A stretch of 64,000 nt of DNA. It comes from Rhodobacter sp. GTDB lineage: Bacteria > Pseudomonadota > Alphaproteobacteria > Rhodobacterales > Rhodobacteraceae. Below, in pieces: positions 51,967 to 60,527 of the stretch. The translations under genes were made by a program, and so were the position numbers. Every line of letters starts with the position of its first letter. Within the stretch, counting starts at the first letter, position 1. The notes under the pieces are model-generated. The model was not told where the DNA came from and searched no databases. It saw only the letters and a program-made list of their open reading frames with translations. The stretch covers positions 62,001 through 126,000 of the forward strand of contig JAIXXB010000010.1 of the NCBI GenBank assembly GCA_027490955.1, given 5' to 3'.

Positions 51967-52759
51967 GGTTATGGCCATAATGCGGATCAGAAGGGCTGCG
52001 ACCAAAGGCATCTTTGCTGGGGCCAGCGGGGCCAGCGGGCCCAGACGCGCCATCATGCACATGGTCATGGGCGTGTTGATACAGCGCCAGCGCCCCTTGG
52101 GTGCCAAGACCAAACAGCGCGCGATATTCAGGGGCCGATGACACAACATGCGGCGCGCCTTGGCAGCAGATATGGCCATTCAGGCAAATCACGCGGTCAG
52201 AGGCGGCCATGACCACATGCAAATCATGGCTGACCATCAGCACCGCCGCGCCCGTCTCAAGCCGCAACTCTTCGACCAAACGATAAAAGGCCGCCTCGCC
52301 CTGTTGATCCAAACCTTGGGTCGGCTCGTCCAACAGCAAAATCTGCGGGTCGGTCAGCAGGGCGCGGGCCAACATCGCGCGCTGCATCTGCCCGCCAGAC
52401 AGGGCCGCGAGTTGCGCGCCCTCCATTTTGGCCAAACCCACGCGCGATAGCGCAGCGCGGGCCGCCTTATCGGGGATGGTCTGCGGCAGCGATAAAAACC
52501 TGCGCACTGTCATGGGCATGGCGCGGTCGATGGCCAGTTTCTGCGGCACATAGCCAAGGCGCAAATCTGGCGCGCGCTGCACCTGCCCGCCTGACAGCGG
52601 CACGATGCCCAGCATCGCGCGCAAAAGAGTGGACTTGCCCGACCCGTTTGGCCCGATCAGCGTGACAATCTCGCCTTGGTCAACCGACAGTGACACATCG
52701 GTCAGCACAGGGGCTGCGCCAAAACTGACGGAAATATGCTGCGCAGAAATCAGGCTCAT
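51959..52759 (-). CDS. znuC: zinc ABC transporter ATP-binding protein
   Basis: ATPase of the ZnuABC zinc importer, 266 residues. Walker A GPNGSGKST near 37, signature ALSGGQMQRAMLARALL near 128 and Walker B ILLLDEPTQGLD near 150 are intact. The C terminus is His-rich (HAHDHVHDG and HYGHNHA), in keeping with zinc handling. The ATG overlaps the zur stop by four bases. Confidence 0.93.
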   Translation of the reverse strand: MSLISAQHISVSFGAAPVLTDVSLSVDQGEIVTLIGPNGSGKSTLLRAMLGIVPLSGGQVQRAPDLRLGYVPQKLAIDRAMPMTVRRFLSLPQTIPDKAARAALSRVGLAKMEGAQLAALSGGQMQRAMLARALLTDPQILLLDEPTQGLDQQGEAAFYRLVEELRLETGAAVLMVSHDLHVVMAASDRVICLNGHICCQGAPHVVSSAPEYRALFGLGTQGALALYQHAHDHVHDGASGPAGPAGPSKDAFGRSPSDPHYGHNHA

Positions 52760-53277
52760 GCTGCGGCCTTATCGGGGGTGGTTTGGCAACTGGGGCACAG
52801 GCCCAGCGCCTCGATCGTGGCGGATTCGATGGCGAAACCTTGGGCGGATGCGGCATTATCCAGCGCGCTGCGCGAAGGGGCGGCGGGCGCCTCGGAGATG
52901 GCGTTGCAGGCACGGCAAATCAGAAATGCGGCGGTGTGGCTTTCGCCCATATGCATGCAGGCTGTGAACGAGTTTAGGCGGCGGATGCGGTGGGCAAGGC
53001 CGTGTTCTTCTAGAAAATCCAGCGCGCGATAGGCCACGGGGGGCTGCGCGCCAAAGCCTTCGGCGGCAAGGCGCGAGAGCACCTCATAGGCGCCCAGCGC
53101 GCGGTGACCTTCGAGCAGTATTTCCAAAGTGCGGCGGCGAACAGGGGTCAAGCGCAGGCCCTTGGTGGCCAAAATCTCTTGCGCGCGCGCAAGACCATCG
53201 CTGGCGCAATCAGCATGGTCATGGGTTGCAAAGGCCAAATCGGGGGCGGCGCAACTGGGGCAATGGTCGTGGGGCAT
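52756..53277 (-). CDS. zur: zinc uptake regulator, Fur family
   Basis: Zn-responsive repressor, 173 residues. N-terminal His/Cys-rich tail (MPHDHCPSCAAPD), winged helix around 25-85 (GLRLTPVRRRTLEIL) and a dimerisation/zinc domain with CMHMGESHTAAFLICRAC and a final CPSCQ knuckle. The start at 53277 is chosen because the extension upstream would overlap the Zur box at 53300. It heads the zur-znuCB operon and probably represses both it and the divergent znuA. Confidence 0.92.
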   Translation of the reverse strand: MPHDHCPSCAAPDLAFATHDHADCASDGLARAQEILATKGLRLTPVRRRTLEILLEGHRALGAYEVLSRLAAEGFGAQPPVAYRALDFLEEHGLAHRIRRLNSFTACMHMGESHTAAFLICRACNAISEAPAAPSRSALDNAASAQGFAIESATIEALGLCPSCQTTPDKAAA

Positions 53278-53299
53278 GATCCGCTTTGCGCCTCTTGTA

Positions 53300-53316
53300 A
53301 TGTTACGATATAACAT
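53300..53316. promoter_or_regulatory. Zur box
   Basis: ATGTTACGATATAACAT: perfect 6-base arms around a 5-base spacer, placed midway between zur and znuA. It has the TGTTA-N-TAACA form of alphaproteobacterial Zur sites. Confidence 0.85.
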
Positions 53317-53353
53317 ATAGATCGTGGCGAAACGAAAGGAAAGGCCACACGTG

Positions 53354-54310
53354 ATGCGTTATATCATATCATCCATCCTGTCCATGCTGCCCCTTTCGGC
53401 CATGGCCGATGCACCGCGCGTGATCACCGATATTCCGCCTGTGTACGGGCTGGTCGCCTCTGTGATGGGCACATTGGGCCAGCCCGTTTTGCTGCTGGAA
53501 AAGGGTGCGGATGAACATGATTTCCAACTGCGCCCCAGCCAGATGGCCGATATTGCCGATGCGGATATCGCAATTTGGATTGGCCCAGAGCTGACGCCAT
53601 GGTTGCAACGGGCGCTGGACGGGGCGCAGCGCGATTTGGTATCGTTGCCCTTGCTGGATGTTGACGGGACGACGCGACTAAAGTTTGCCGCTAAAGATCA
53701 GCCTAGCGATGAGCAGGGGCATGACCACGCTCACGACCATGAAAATGACGGTGACCATGACCATGGCCATGACCATGACCATGACCACAGCGGCACAGAC
53801 CCGCATGCATGGCTGAACCCCCAAAATGCCGCGCCGTGGCTGGACGCGATTGCCGCGGCCCTATCGGCCAAAGACAGCACGAATGCAGCGGCCTATGCCG
53901 CAAATGCCGCTGCCGCAAAGGCCCAGATTGCAGCGCTGGACGCCGAAATTGCGGCGGCGCTTGCTCCCGTCAAGGATAAGGGTTTTGTGGCCTATCACGA
54001 CGCCTACCAATATTTTACAACCCATTATGGCCTGCGCTATATGGGCGCAGTCGCCATGGGGGATGCCAGCGCGGCAGGGGCGGCACATCTGCGCGCGGTG
54101 CAAGACACAGTTGCACAAGACGTGGTCTGTGTGTTTCCCGAAGTGCAGCATGACGCAGACCTGCTGTTGCAATTGACCGAGGGCACGTCGGTGCGGGCGG
54201 GCGCAGCGCTTGACCCTGTGGGCGCGCTGCTTGACCCTGCGGCCAGCAGCTATTTGGATGTGCTGCGCAATTTGACCAATGCGCTGACGGGATGTCTTTC
54301 GGGCGCTTGA
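53354..54310 (+). CDS. znuA: periplasmic zinc-binding protein of the Znu importer
   Basis: Cluster A-I substrate-binding protein that captures Zn2+ in the periplasm and delivers it to ZnuB. A signal peptide (MRYIISSILSMLPLSAMA) is followed by ITDIPPVYGLVASVMG; a His/Asp-rich loop of about 30 residues near 118-150 is typical of zinc members; the metal-ligand histidines appear in DEHDFQLRPS, TDPHAWLNP and AYHDAYQYF. 318 residues from ATG 53354 (a GTG is directly in front). Confidence 0.92.
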   Translation: MRYIISSILSMLPLSAMADAPRVITDIPPVYGLVASVMGTLGQPVLLLEKGADEHDFQLRPSQMADIADADIAIWIGPELTPWLQRALDGAQRDLVSLPLLDVDGTTRLKFAAKDQPSDEQGHDHAHDHENDGDHDHGHDHDHDHSGTDPHAWLNPQNAAPWLDAIAAALSAKDSTNAAAYAANAAAAKAQIAALDAEIAAALAPVKDKGFVAYHDAYQYFTTHYGLRYMGAVAMGDASAAGAAHLRAVQDTVAQDVVCVFPEVQHDADLLLQLTEGTSVRAGAALDPVGALLDPAASSYLDVLRNLTNALTGCLSGA

Positions 54311-54361
54311 CCTTTTTGCATTAGCCCGTCACTTTGCCGCTAAATCGATTTAGAGGCAAAG

Positions 54362-55318
54362 ATGGCGCAGATCACAGAGTTTGGCAGAACCGCTGCAGGC
54401 GGGTTGGTGCAGCGGGTTATGCTGCGCAGCGAAACCATGCAGGTGGCAGTGCTGACGCTGGGGGCAACGCTGCAATCGGTGCGGCTGGATGGGGTTGCCC
54501 ATGACCTAACCATCGCCGCCCAAAGCGTGGCCGACGCCGAAGGGGCAATGTGCTATTACGGCAGTTTGATCGCCCCCGTCGTCAACCGACTGACAGGGGC
54601 CACAGCACAAGTGGGCACAAAAACCGCCCAGTTTGACAAGAACTTTTTGGGCAAACATGTGCTGCATTCGGGGCCATCGGGTGCGCAGCATCAGCTTTGG
54701 ACGATTGCCGAGGTCAGCGACAGCGCGCTGACCTTGTCGCTGCATTTGCCCGATGGGATGGGCGGCTTTGCGGGCAACCGCGATGTGGCAGCGCGCTTCA
54801 CGCTGATCGGGGCGCGGCTCCAGATGGATGTCACAGTGAAAACCGATGCCACAACCTTGTGGAACGTGGCCAATCACAGCTATTGGAACCTTGACGGCAG
54901 GGCCGATTATGCGGGCCACACAATTCAATTGGCCGCAGATCATTACCTGCCCACGGATGACGAGTTTATCCCGACGGGCGAGATTGCCGATGTGACAGGC
55001 ACGGATTTTGATTTTCGTCATCTGCGCCGCATTGCGCCGCATCACCCGCCGCTGGACAACAGCTTTTGCCTTGGCCGCACGCAAGAGCCCCTGCGCGAGG
55101 TGCTGATGCTGCGCGGGGCAAGCGGCGTAACCTTGCGCCTATCTACCACCGAAGCTGCGGTGCAGCTTTATGATTGCCGCCATGACCGCTTTGCCGCCCT
55201 TGCCATCGAGGCGCAGAATTGGCCCGATGCGCCGCATCACGCAGGATTTCCAAGTATAGAACTTGGCGCGGGGCAAAGCCGCACCCAAACCACAGCATGG
55301 CATTTTTCCAAGGAATAA
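54362..55318 (+). CDS. galM: aldose 1-epimerase
   Basis: Mutarotase interconverting alpha and beta anomers of galactose or glucose. The galM signature around the first catalytic His is clear (NVANHSYWNLDG near 165) and the catalytic Glu lies in SIELGAGQSRTQ near 300. 318 residues, slightly shorter than E. coli GalM. The following MFS gene begins two bases after its stop, suggesting a sugar-related transporter, though the sugar is unknown. Confidence 0.88.
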   Translation: MAQITEFGRTAAGGLVQRVMLRSETMQVAVLTLGATLQSVRLDGVAHDLTIAAQSVADAEGAMCYYGSLIAPVVNRLTGATAQVGTKTAQFDKNFLGKHVLHSGPSGAQHQLWTIAEVSDSALTLSLHLPDGMGGFAGNRDVAARFTLIGARLQMDVTVKTDATTLWNVANHSYWNLDGRADYAGHTIQLAADHYLPTDDEFIPTGEIADVTGTDFDFRHLRRIAPHHPPLDNSFCLGRTQEPLREVLMLRGASGVTLRLSTTEAAVQLYDCRHDRFAALAIEAQNWPDAPHHAGFPSIELGAGQSRTQTTAWHFSKE

Positions 55319-55320
55319 TC

Positions 55321-56496
55321 ATGGCGCAAGAGTATTCGGCACAAACAAATCGCTGGGCGATTGCGGCCTATTTCACAGTGAACGGATTTGTCATGGGGGC
55401 ATGGGCGCCGCAAATCCCGCTGCTGCTGACCCGCCATACCATCAGCGAAAGCGTGCTGGGCCTGTTGATCCTTTGCCTAGGGCTGGGGGCTGTGGGGGCG
55501 ATGCTCTATGCAGGGCGTTTGATTGCTGCCTATGGCTCGGCCCGCGTGGCCACGGGTTTTGCGCTGGCCGCAACCCCCATGCTGGCGCTGGTTGTGCATG
55601 CGCAAACCCTGTGGCTGCTGGCCCCGCTGATGGCGCTGATGGGGGCGGTTGTTGGCTGTATGGATGTCTCGATGAATGCCAATGCTGTGGTCGTCGAACG
55701 CCGCCTTGGCCGCGCAATTATGTCCTCGAGCCACGGGTTTTGGAGCCTTGGCGGCTTTATCGGTGGCGCGGGCGGCGCGTGGTTGATCGCCCATATCGGG
55801 GCCGAGCGCCAATCGCTGATCGTGGCGGGGGTGTCGCTGTTGCTGATCGTGGGCGCGATGCGCTTTGTGATGCAAGACGCGCCGCAGCCCAGCGCCGACA
55901 CAGGTGCGCCGCAGCCCAAAGCGCGGCTGATCACCCGCGATTTGGGGCTGTGGATCTTGGGGGCCATGGCGCTGTTTTCGATGGTGCCTGAAGGCGCGGT
56001 TTTGGACTGGGCGGCGATTTATCTGTCAAAGGAATTGGGCGCGGGAGTGTTCACCTCGGGCCTTGGCTTTGCCTTTTTCGCGGGAACCATGGCGGTGATG
56101 CGCTTTGCAGGGGATTCTGTGCGCAACCGCTATGGCGCGGTCAAAACGCTGCGCGTGTCGGCGGCATTGGGCGCATTGGGGCTGGCGATGGGGGGGCTGT
56201 CGCCCACCGCGCCACTGGCGATTTTGGGCTTTGCCATTGCGGGGCTGGGCGTGGCCAATATGGTACCGATTTTGTTTTCGGCCGCAGGCAATCGTCCGGG
56301 CCTGCCCACAGGCGTGGGCATATCCACAGTGACGATGGTGGGCTATACGGGGATTTTGGTTGCCCCTGCCACGATTGGCTTTGTCGCAGATCATATCGGC
56401 TATCGCGCGACCTATCTGACATTGGCGATTGTGCTGGGCATTGTGGGGCTGATGGCCGCGCGTGTGTCCGCGGCGGATGATTTGCAGCGGGGCTAA
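55321..56496 (+). CDS. MFS transporter
   Basis: 391-residue major facilitator with about 12 membrane segments. N-terminal block FTVNGFVMGAWAPQIPLLL and SSSHGFWSLGGFIGGAGGAW in the middle resemble the fucose-permease-like/YbjJ subgroup. It directly follows galM. ATG 55321 is chosen over the longer in-frame extension lying inside galM. Substrate unknown. Confidence 0.85.
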   Translation: MAQEYSAQTNRWAIAAYFTVNGFVMGAWAPQIPLLLTRHTISESVLGLLILCLGLGAVGAMLYAGRLIAAYGSARVATGFALAATPMLALVVHAQTLWLLAPLMALMGAVVGCMDVSMNANAVVVERRLGRAIMSSSHGFWSLGGFIGGAGGAWLIAHIGAERQSLIVAGVSLLLIVGAMRFVMQDAPQPSADTGAPQPKARLITRDLGLWILGAMALFSMVPEGAVLDWAAIYLSKELGAGVFTSGLGFAFFAGTMAVMRFAGDSVRNRYGAVKTLRVSAALGALGLAMGGLSPTAPLAILGFAIAGLGVANMVPILFSAAGNRPGLPTGVGISTVTMVGYTGILVAPATIGFVADHIGYRATYLTLAIVLGIVGLMAARVSAADDLQRG

Positions 56497-56520
56497 CGCA
56501 CCCCGCTGCAGGCAAGGGCG

Positions 56521-57009
56521 TTATGCGCCCAAAAAGTCAACCTTGCCGATATCCACGCCATTGCTGCGCAGAATATTGTAGGCCGTGGTCATGTGGAAAA
56601 AGAAATTCGGGATCGCATAGCCGCTGTAATATTGCACGGCGGGAAAGGTCAGTTCGCGCGGGCCAGCTTTGATGGTGATCGTGCGGGCCTCGGCCCCATC
56701 ATAGGCGTCTTCGGGGATGGTTTTCAGAAAATCGATGGTTTTCTGGATACGTGCGCGCAATTCCTCTAACGTGGTTTCCGTATCGGCAAAGCTGGGCACA
56801 TCAATGCCTGCCAAGCGCGCAGAGGCCCCTTTGGCATGATCGGTGGCAATCATCACTTGGCGCGCCATGGGGAACATATCGGCGACAAGGCGCAGGTTTG
56901 GAAGCACCTCTGGCTTAAGGCGCTTTGCCTCGGCAAAGGTTTCGGCCTTGGCTAGGCAGTTCGACAGCGCGGTCAGCGAATGGATGAAAAAGGGAACAGG
57001 GTTTTGCAT
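56521..57009 (-). CDS. DUF1993-family protein
   Basis: 162-residue cytoplasmic protein of the DUF1993 family. It begins with FFIHSLTALSNCLAKAETFA and includes PEVLPNLRLVADMFPMARQV near 35 and YYSGYAIPNFFFHMTTAYNILR near 130, which form a helical-bundle (DinB-like) fold with His residues. Function is not known. The ATG at 57009 is favoured because the upstream extension is Pro/Arg-rich and unlike the family. Convergent with the MFS gene. Confidence 0.75.
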   Translation of the reverse strand: MQNPVPFFIHSLTALSNCLAKAETFAEAKRLKPEVLPNLRLVADMFPMARQVMIATDHAKGASARLAGIDVPSFADTETTLEELRARIQKTIDFLKTIPEDAYDGAEARTITIKAGPRELTFPAVQYYSGYAIPNFFFHMTTAYNILRSNGVDIGKVDFLGA

Positions 57010-57125
57010 ATAGCACCTTTGCGGTTGAAGTTGCCGCATAGGACGGCAGATTGCGGGGGCGCGCAAGGGTTGCGGGCGCGTTGCGGTGGGAATAGGGTTC
57101 AATAGATGGTGATAAGGTGCTGCGG

Positions 57126-57689
57126 ATGAATGATGACCCTTTGGCCCTGTATCAGCGCCGCGCCCTGCCTGAAGAGTTTCGCATCATTTTGGCCCAATAT
57201 CCGCGCGCGGATTGGGCCGCGCATCCCAACTTCAACGGGCTTGCCGCCTTTTGGCTGGATCGGCATTTGAATTTTCGCGCGATGATGGCGCAGATGCAGC
57301 AAGACACTGCGCTGCGGCTGGACGAGCAGATTGCCGCGCCCGATTATGGCGGGCGGCTGGCACGGCTTGGCCAGCGGTTTCTGGGCGAATTGGAGGGCCA
57401 CCACGCGATCGAAGATACCGCCTATTTTCCGCAGCTGGCCCGATTAGAGCCGCGCATCGCACGCGGGTTTGACATTTTGGACGCAGATCACCATGCGCTG
57501 CATGATCTGATTGACCGCTTTGCTGCGGGCGCAAATGATGTGCTGCGCGCGCCATCAGACCGCGCCCAGCGCGAAAAACTGGCCAATTTTGGCACAGTTC
57601 TGGCGCAGTTCGATCAGATGCTGGGCCAGCATCTGAGCGATGAAGAAGACCTTGTTGTGCCCGTAGTGCTAAAGCACCGCGTGGATTAG
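57126..57689 (+). CDS. hemerythrin-like domain protein
   Basis: 187 residues with a hemerythrin HHE-type four-helix bundle: HLNFRAMM near 47, GHHAIEDTAYFP near 90, DADHHALHDLID near 120 and LGQHLSDEEDLVVPV near 165 supply the His and Glu ligands of a di-iron site. Likely role is O2, NO or iron sensing or handling. ATG 57126 or the GTG at 57117 could be the start. Its stop overlaps the stop of the convergent ACT-domain gene. Confidence 0.8.
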   Translation: MNDDPLALYQRRALPEEFRIILAQYPRADWAAHPNFNGLAAFWLDRHLNFRAMMAQMQQDTALRLDEQIAAPDYGGRLARLGQRFLGELEGHHAIEDTAYFPQLARLEPRIARGFDILDADHHALHDLIDRFAAGANDVLRAPSDRAQREKLANFGTVLAQFDQMLGQHLSDEEDLVVPVVLKHRVD

Positions 57690-58096
57690 ACGCCCCGTGA
57701 TACCTGCAGCGCCAAAAGGGCCTGCAAAGCCGCCTCGGCACGGGCGGCGGGCACAAAGACATGGTCATGGTGAAAGCCTGCGACCATGTTGCAGGCAATG
57801 CCCTGCTGCGCCAAAGCCTGCGCGACCGCGGCTGTCAATCCCACCCCATCGAGCGCCGAATAAACCGCAAGCGTGATGCAGCGCATCGGCTGGCTGGTGT
57901 CAAACCCATGCGCGGCCGCGGCGGCAAGGGGCAAGATCAGCGACAGCCCCTCTGCCTCGCGCAGCGTGGCAATCGCCAAGGCTGGGGCGGGGCTGGCTGG
58001 GTCAGAGATTGTCGCAAACACATAATCCTCGGGCAAAAGCACGGGGGCCATGCCCGCAATCATGCCCTGCCGATCCGAAACGGGATTTTCCCCCAT
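57686..58096 (-). CDS. ACT-domain protein (ACT_3 family)
   Basis: 136-residue small ligand-binding protein with two ACT-like halves: IAGMAPVLLPEDYVFATI near 11-28 and VGLTAAVAQALAQQGIACNMVAGFHHDHVFV near 80-112. Proteins of this type bind amino acids, but the ligand is unknown. The start at 58096 avoids an overlap with argF and gives the usual family length. It lies 41 bases after argF on the same strand and may be a late gene of an argDF transcript. Confidence 0.7.
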   Translation of the reverse strand: MGENPVSDRQGMIAGMAPVLLPEDYVFATISDPASPAPALAIATLREAEGLSLILPLAAAAAHGFDTSQPMRCITLAVYSALDGVGLTAAVAQALAQQGIACNMVAGFHHDHVFVPAARAEAALQALLALQVSRGV

Positions 58097-58137
58097 AAAC
58101 CGCCCCCTGATGGATGAAAGGGTGAAAGGACGCGCGC

Positions 58138-59064
58138 CTAGGCCCCCAAACACCAGCGCATCACAGCCTTTTGCGCATGCAGGCGATTTTCAGCCTCGTC
58201 AAACACCACCGAATGGGGGCCATCCATGACGGCCGATGTCACCTCGTCATTACGATGCGCGGGCAGGCAATGCATGAACAAAGCGTCAGGTTTGGCGCGG
58301 GCCATCAGCGATTCGTTCACCTGATAGCCGCGGAGTTGATTGTGGCGGCGTTCTTTGGCAGATTCGGGATCATGCATGGACACCCATGTATCCGTGACCA
58401 CCAAATCCGCGCCTTGCACCGCAATGGCAGGGTCGCGTTCGATCAGCACTTGGCTGCCCTTTTGACGGGCGAATTCGATAAAAGCCGCTTCAGGATCCAA
58501 AGGCTGCGGCCCTGTAAAGGTAAAGTCAAAGCCAAACTGGCCAGCCGCATGCAAGAATGATGCGCAGACATTATTCCCGTCGCCTGCCCAAACCACCTTT
58601 TTCCCCGCAATCGGGCCGCGATGCTCTTCATATGTCATCACATCTGCCATGATCTGGCAGGGATGCGTGCGGTTGGTCAGGCCGTTGATGACGGGCACTG
58701 TGGCATGTTCGGCCATTTCCAGCAGCGTCGCCTCTTCAAAGGTGCGGATCATGATCAGATCGACATAGCGCGAGAGGACGCGGGCGGTATCGGCAATCGT
58801 CTCGCCATGGCCAAGTTGCATTTCTTTGCCCGACAACACCATGGTCTGCCCGCCCATTTGCCGCACACCCACGTCAAAGGAAACGCGGGTGCGGGTAGAG
58901 GGTTTTTCGAAAATCAACGCGACCATGCGGCCTGCAAGGGGTTGTTCCTCGTCAGGGGCGCCTTTGTGGCGACCCGCCCGTGCGGCCTTCATCGCATGGG
59001 CCGAATTGATCATGCTGCGCAAATCATTCGCGCCAGTTTGATGGATATCTAGGAAATGCTTCAT
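58138..59064 (-). CDS. argF: ornithine carbamoyltransferase
   Basis: Condenses carbamoyl phosphate and ornithine to citrulline in arginine synthesis. Carbamoyl-phosphate site [11 protein letters not shown] near 58, [12 protein letters not shown] near 133 and the catalytic HCLPAHR near 265 are all present. 308 residues from ATG 59064. argD lies upstream on the same strand, separated by a 99-base stretch of hairpins. Confidence 0.95.
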   Translation of the reverse strand: MKHFLDIHQTGANDLRSMINSAHAMKAARAGRHKGAPDEEQPLAGRMVALIFEKPSTRTRVSFDVGVRQMGGQTMVLSGKEMQLGHGETIADTARVLSRYVDLIMIRTFEEATLLEMAEHATVPVINGLTNRTHPCQIMADVMTYEEHRGPIAGKKVVWAGDGNNVCASFLHAAGQFGFDFTFTGPQPLDPEAAFIEFARQKGSQVLIERDPAIAVQGADLVVTDTWVSMHDPESAKERRHNQLRGYQVNESLMARAKPDALFMHCLPAHRNDEVTSAVMDGPHSVVFDEAENRLHAQKAVMRWCLGA

Positions 59065-59090
59065 GGGTTCGGCCTGCTTAATCGAGAGTT

Positions 59091-59163
59091 GGGGGCTGTC
59101 TGCCCCCAAACGCGTTTGGCATGCCAAACGCGACCCCCGAGGATATTTGGAAAAAGAAGAAGA
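59091..59163. repeat. Rhodobacterales-type hairpin plus GAGGATATTTGG element
   Basis: Between argD and argF: hairpin GGGGGC/GCCCCC (59091-59107), perfect hairpin CGCGTTTGGC/GCCAAACGCG (59111-59132), then CCCCC and GAGGATATTTGGAAAAAGAA (59139-59158) plus GAAGA. Same plan as at 19401-19469. The hairpins could end or attenuate the argD transcript. Confidence 0.7.
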
Positions 59164-60339
59164 TCATTGCGCTTGCAGTGCTGTGGCGGCGCGGTCTAGG
59201 CGGGCAAGCGCCTCGGCTATGTCTGCGTCGTCAATGTTCAGGGCGGGCAAAAGGCGCAGAACATTGTCGGCGGCGGGCACAGTCAGAAGGTTCTGCGCAT
59301 AGGCAGCTTTGACCACGTCGGTGTTTGGGGCCACGCATTTGAGGCCCAAGATCAGGCCTTGGCCGCGCTGGGCTTCGAAGATGTTCGGATGGCGCGCGCA
59401 GAGGCTTGCCAGCCCTTGGGCAAAGAGCGCGCCTTTGCGGGCCACCTCGGCCAGAAATGAATCTTGCCCAACGATACCCAGCACCGCCGCCCCTACAGCA
59501 CAGCCCAAAGGGTTGCCGCCATAGGTCGAGCCGTGAGTGCCAGCTGTCATGCCACTGGCGGCATTTTCCGTGGCCAGCACCGCGCCAAGGGGAAAGCCGC
59601 CACCAATGCCTTTGGCCACCATCATGATGTCGGGGGTGATGCCCGCCCATTCATGCGCAAACAGGCGGCCCGTGCGGCCCATGCCGCATTGCACCTCGTC
59701 AAATATCAGCAAAGTGCCTGTGGCATCGCAGATATCGCGCAGCCCTTTGAGGCATTGATCGGGAACAGTGCGAATACCCCCTTCGCCCTGCACAGGTTCA
59801 ATCATCACGGCGCAGGTTTGATCAGAGATGGCGGCGCGAATAGCGTCATGATCGGCCCATTTGATTTGGGTAAATCCGGGCATCAAAGGGCCAAAACCTT
59901 TGGTCATTTTTTCAGACCCAGCGGCGGCAATCGCCCCTGTGGATCGGCCATGAAACGCGCCTTCAAAGGTGATGATCTGCGTGCGCTGCGCTGCGCCTTT
60001 GTCATGGTGATATTTGCGCGCCATTTTGATGGCAAGTTCGGCCGCTTCGGTGCCAGAATTGGTGAAAAACACCGTATCGGCAAAGGTTTGATCGACCAGC
60101 ATTTGGGCCAGCTTTTCCTGCTGCGGGATGCGGTACAGGTTGGAGACATGCCACAGTTGCCCCGCCTGCGCGGTCAGCGCTGCGACCAGTGCAGGATGGG
60201 CATGGCCCAGCGCATTCACCGCGATGCCCGCGCCCAGATCCAGATATCGCCCCCCGTCTGATGCCACAAGCCAAGAGCCTGCGCCCGAAACAAATTCAAG
60301 CGGGGCGCGGTTATAGGTGGGCAAAACGGGGGTAATCAT
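59164..60339 (-). CDS. argD: acetylornithine aminotransferase
   Basis: PLP-dependent class III aminotransferase making N-acetylornithine in arginine synthesis (it may also serve as succinyldiaminopimelate aminotransferase). 391 residues; substrate block TNSGTEAAELAIKMARKYH near 94, FDEVQCGMGRTG near 215 and the PLP-lysine block MMVAKGIGGGFPLGA near 240. Precedes argF on the same strand. Confidence 0.93.
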   Translation of the reverse strand: MITPVLPTYNRAPLEFVSGAGSWLVASDGGRYLDLGAGIAVNALGHAHPALVAALTAQAGQLWHVSNLYRIPQQEKLAQMLVDQTFADTVFFTNSGTEAAELAIKMARKYHHDKGAAQRTQIITFEGAFHGRSTGAIAAAGSEKMTKGFGPLMPGFTQIKWADHDAIRAAISDQTCAVMIEPVQGEGGIRTVPDQCLKGLRDICDATGTLLIFDEVQCGMGRTGRLFAHEWAGITPDIMMVAKGIGGGFPLGAVLATENAASGMTAGTHGSTYGGNPLGCAVGAAVLGIVGQDSFLAEVARKGALFAQGLASLCARHPNIFEAQRGQGLILGLKCVAPNTDVVKAAYAQNLLTVPAADNVLRLLPALNIDDADIAEALARLDRAATALQAQ

Positions 60340-60527
60340 AGCGGGTTCTTTCGCAAAGAAAGCCTAGGCCTAGCCAAGGCGCATGGATTGGTCAACGGGG
60401 AAAGGCGCGCGAGGGGTGGCGCAGGGCGCGCAAAAGCAAAGGTCAGAGCGGCTGACGTCGGCGCAGGGGCGAATAAGGGGCGCAGTCACAGATCATGCCG
60501 CCTTTTATCCAAGCCATCATCACCTGT

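Noticed and set aside
51175-52179. A 334-residue form of ZnuB
   Set aside because: The extension lies inside znuC in another frame; the hydrophobic family N terminus begins at 51966.
53742-53794. Short GACCAT-type tandem repeats
   Set aside because: These are codons of the His/Asp-rich metal loop of ZnuA, normal for zinc-binding proteins.
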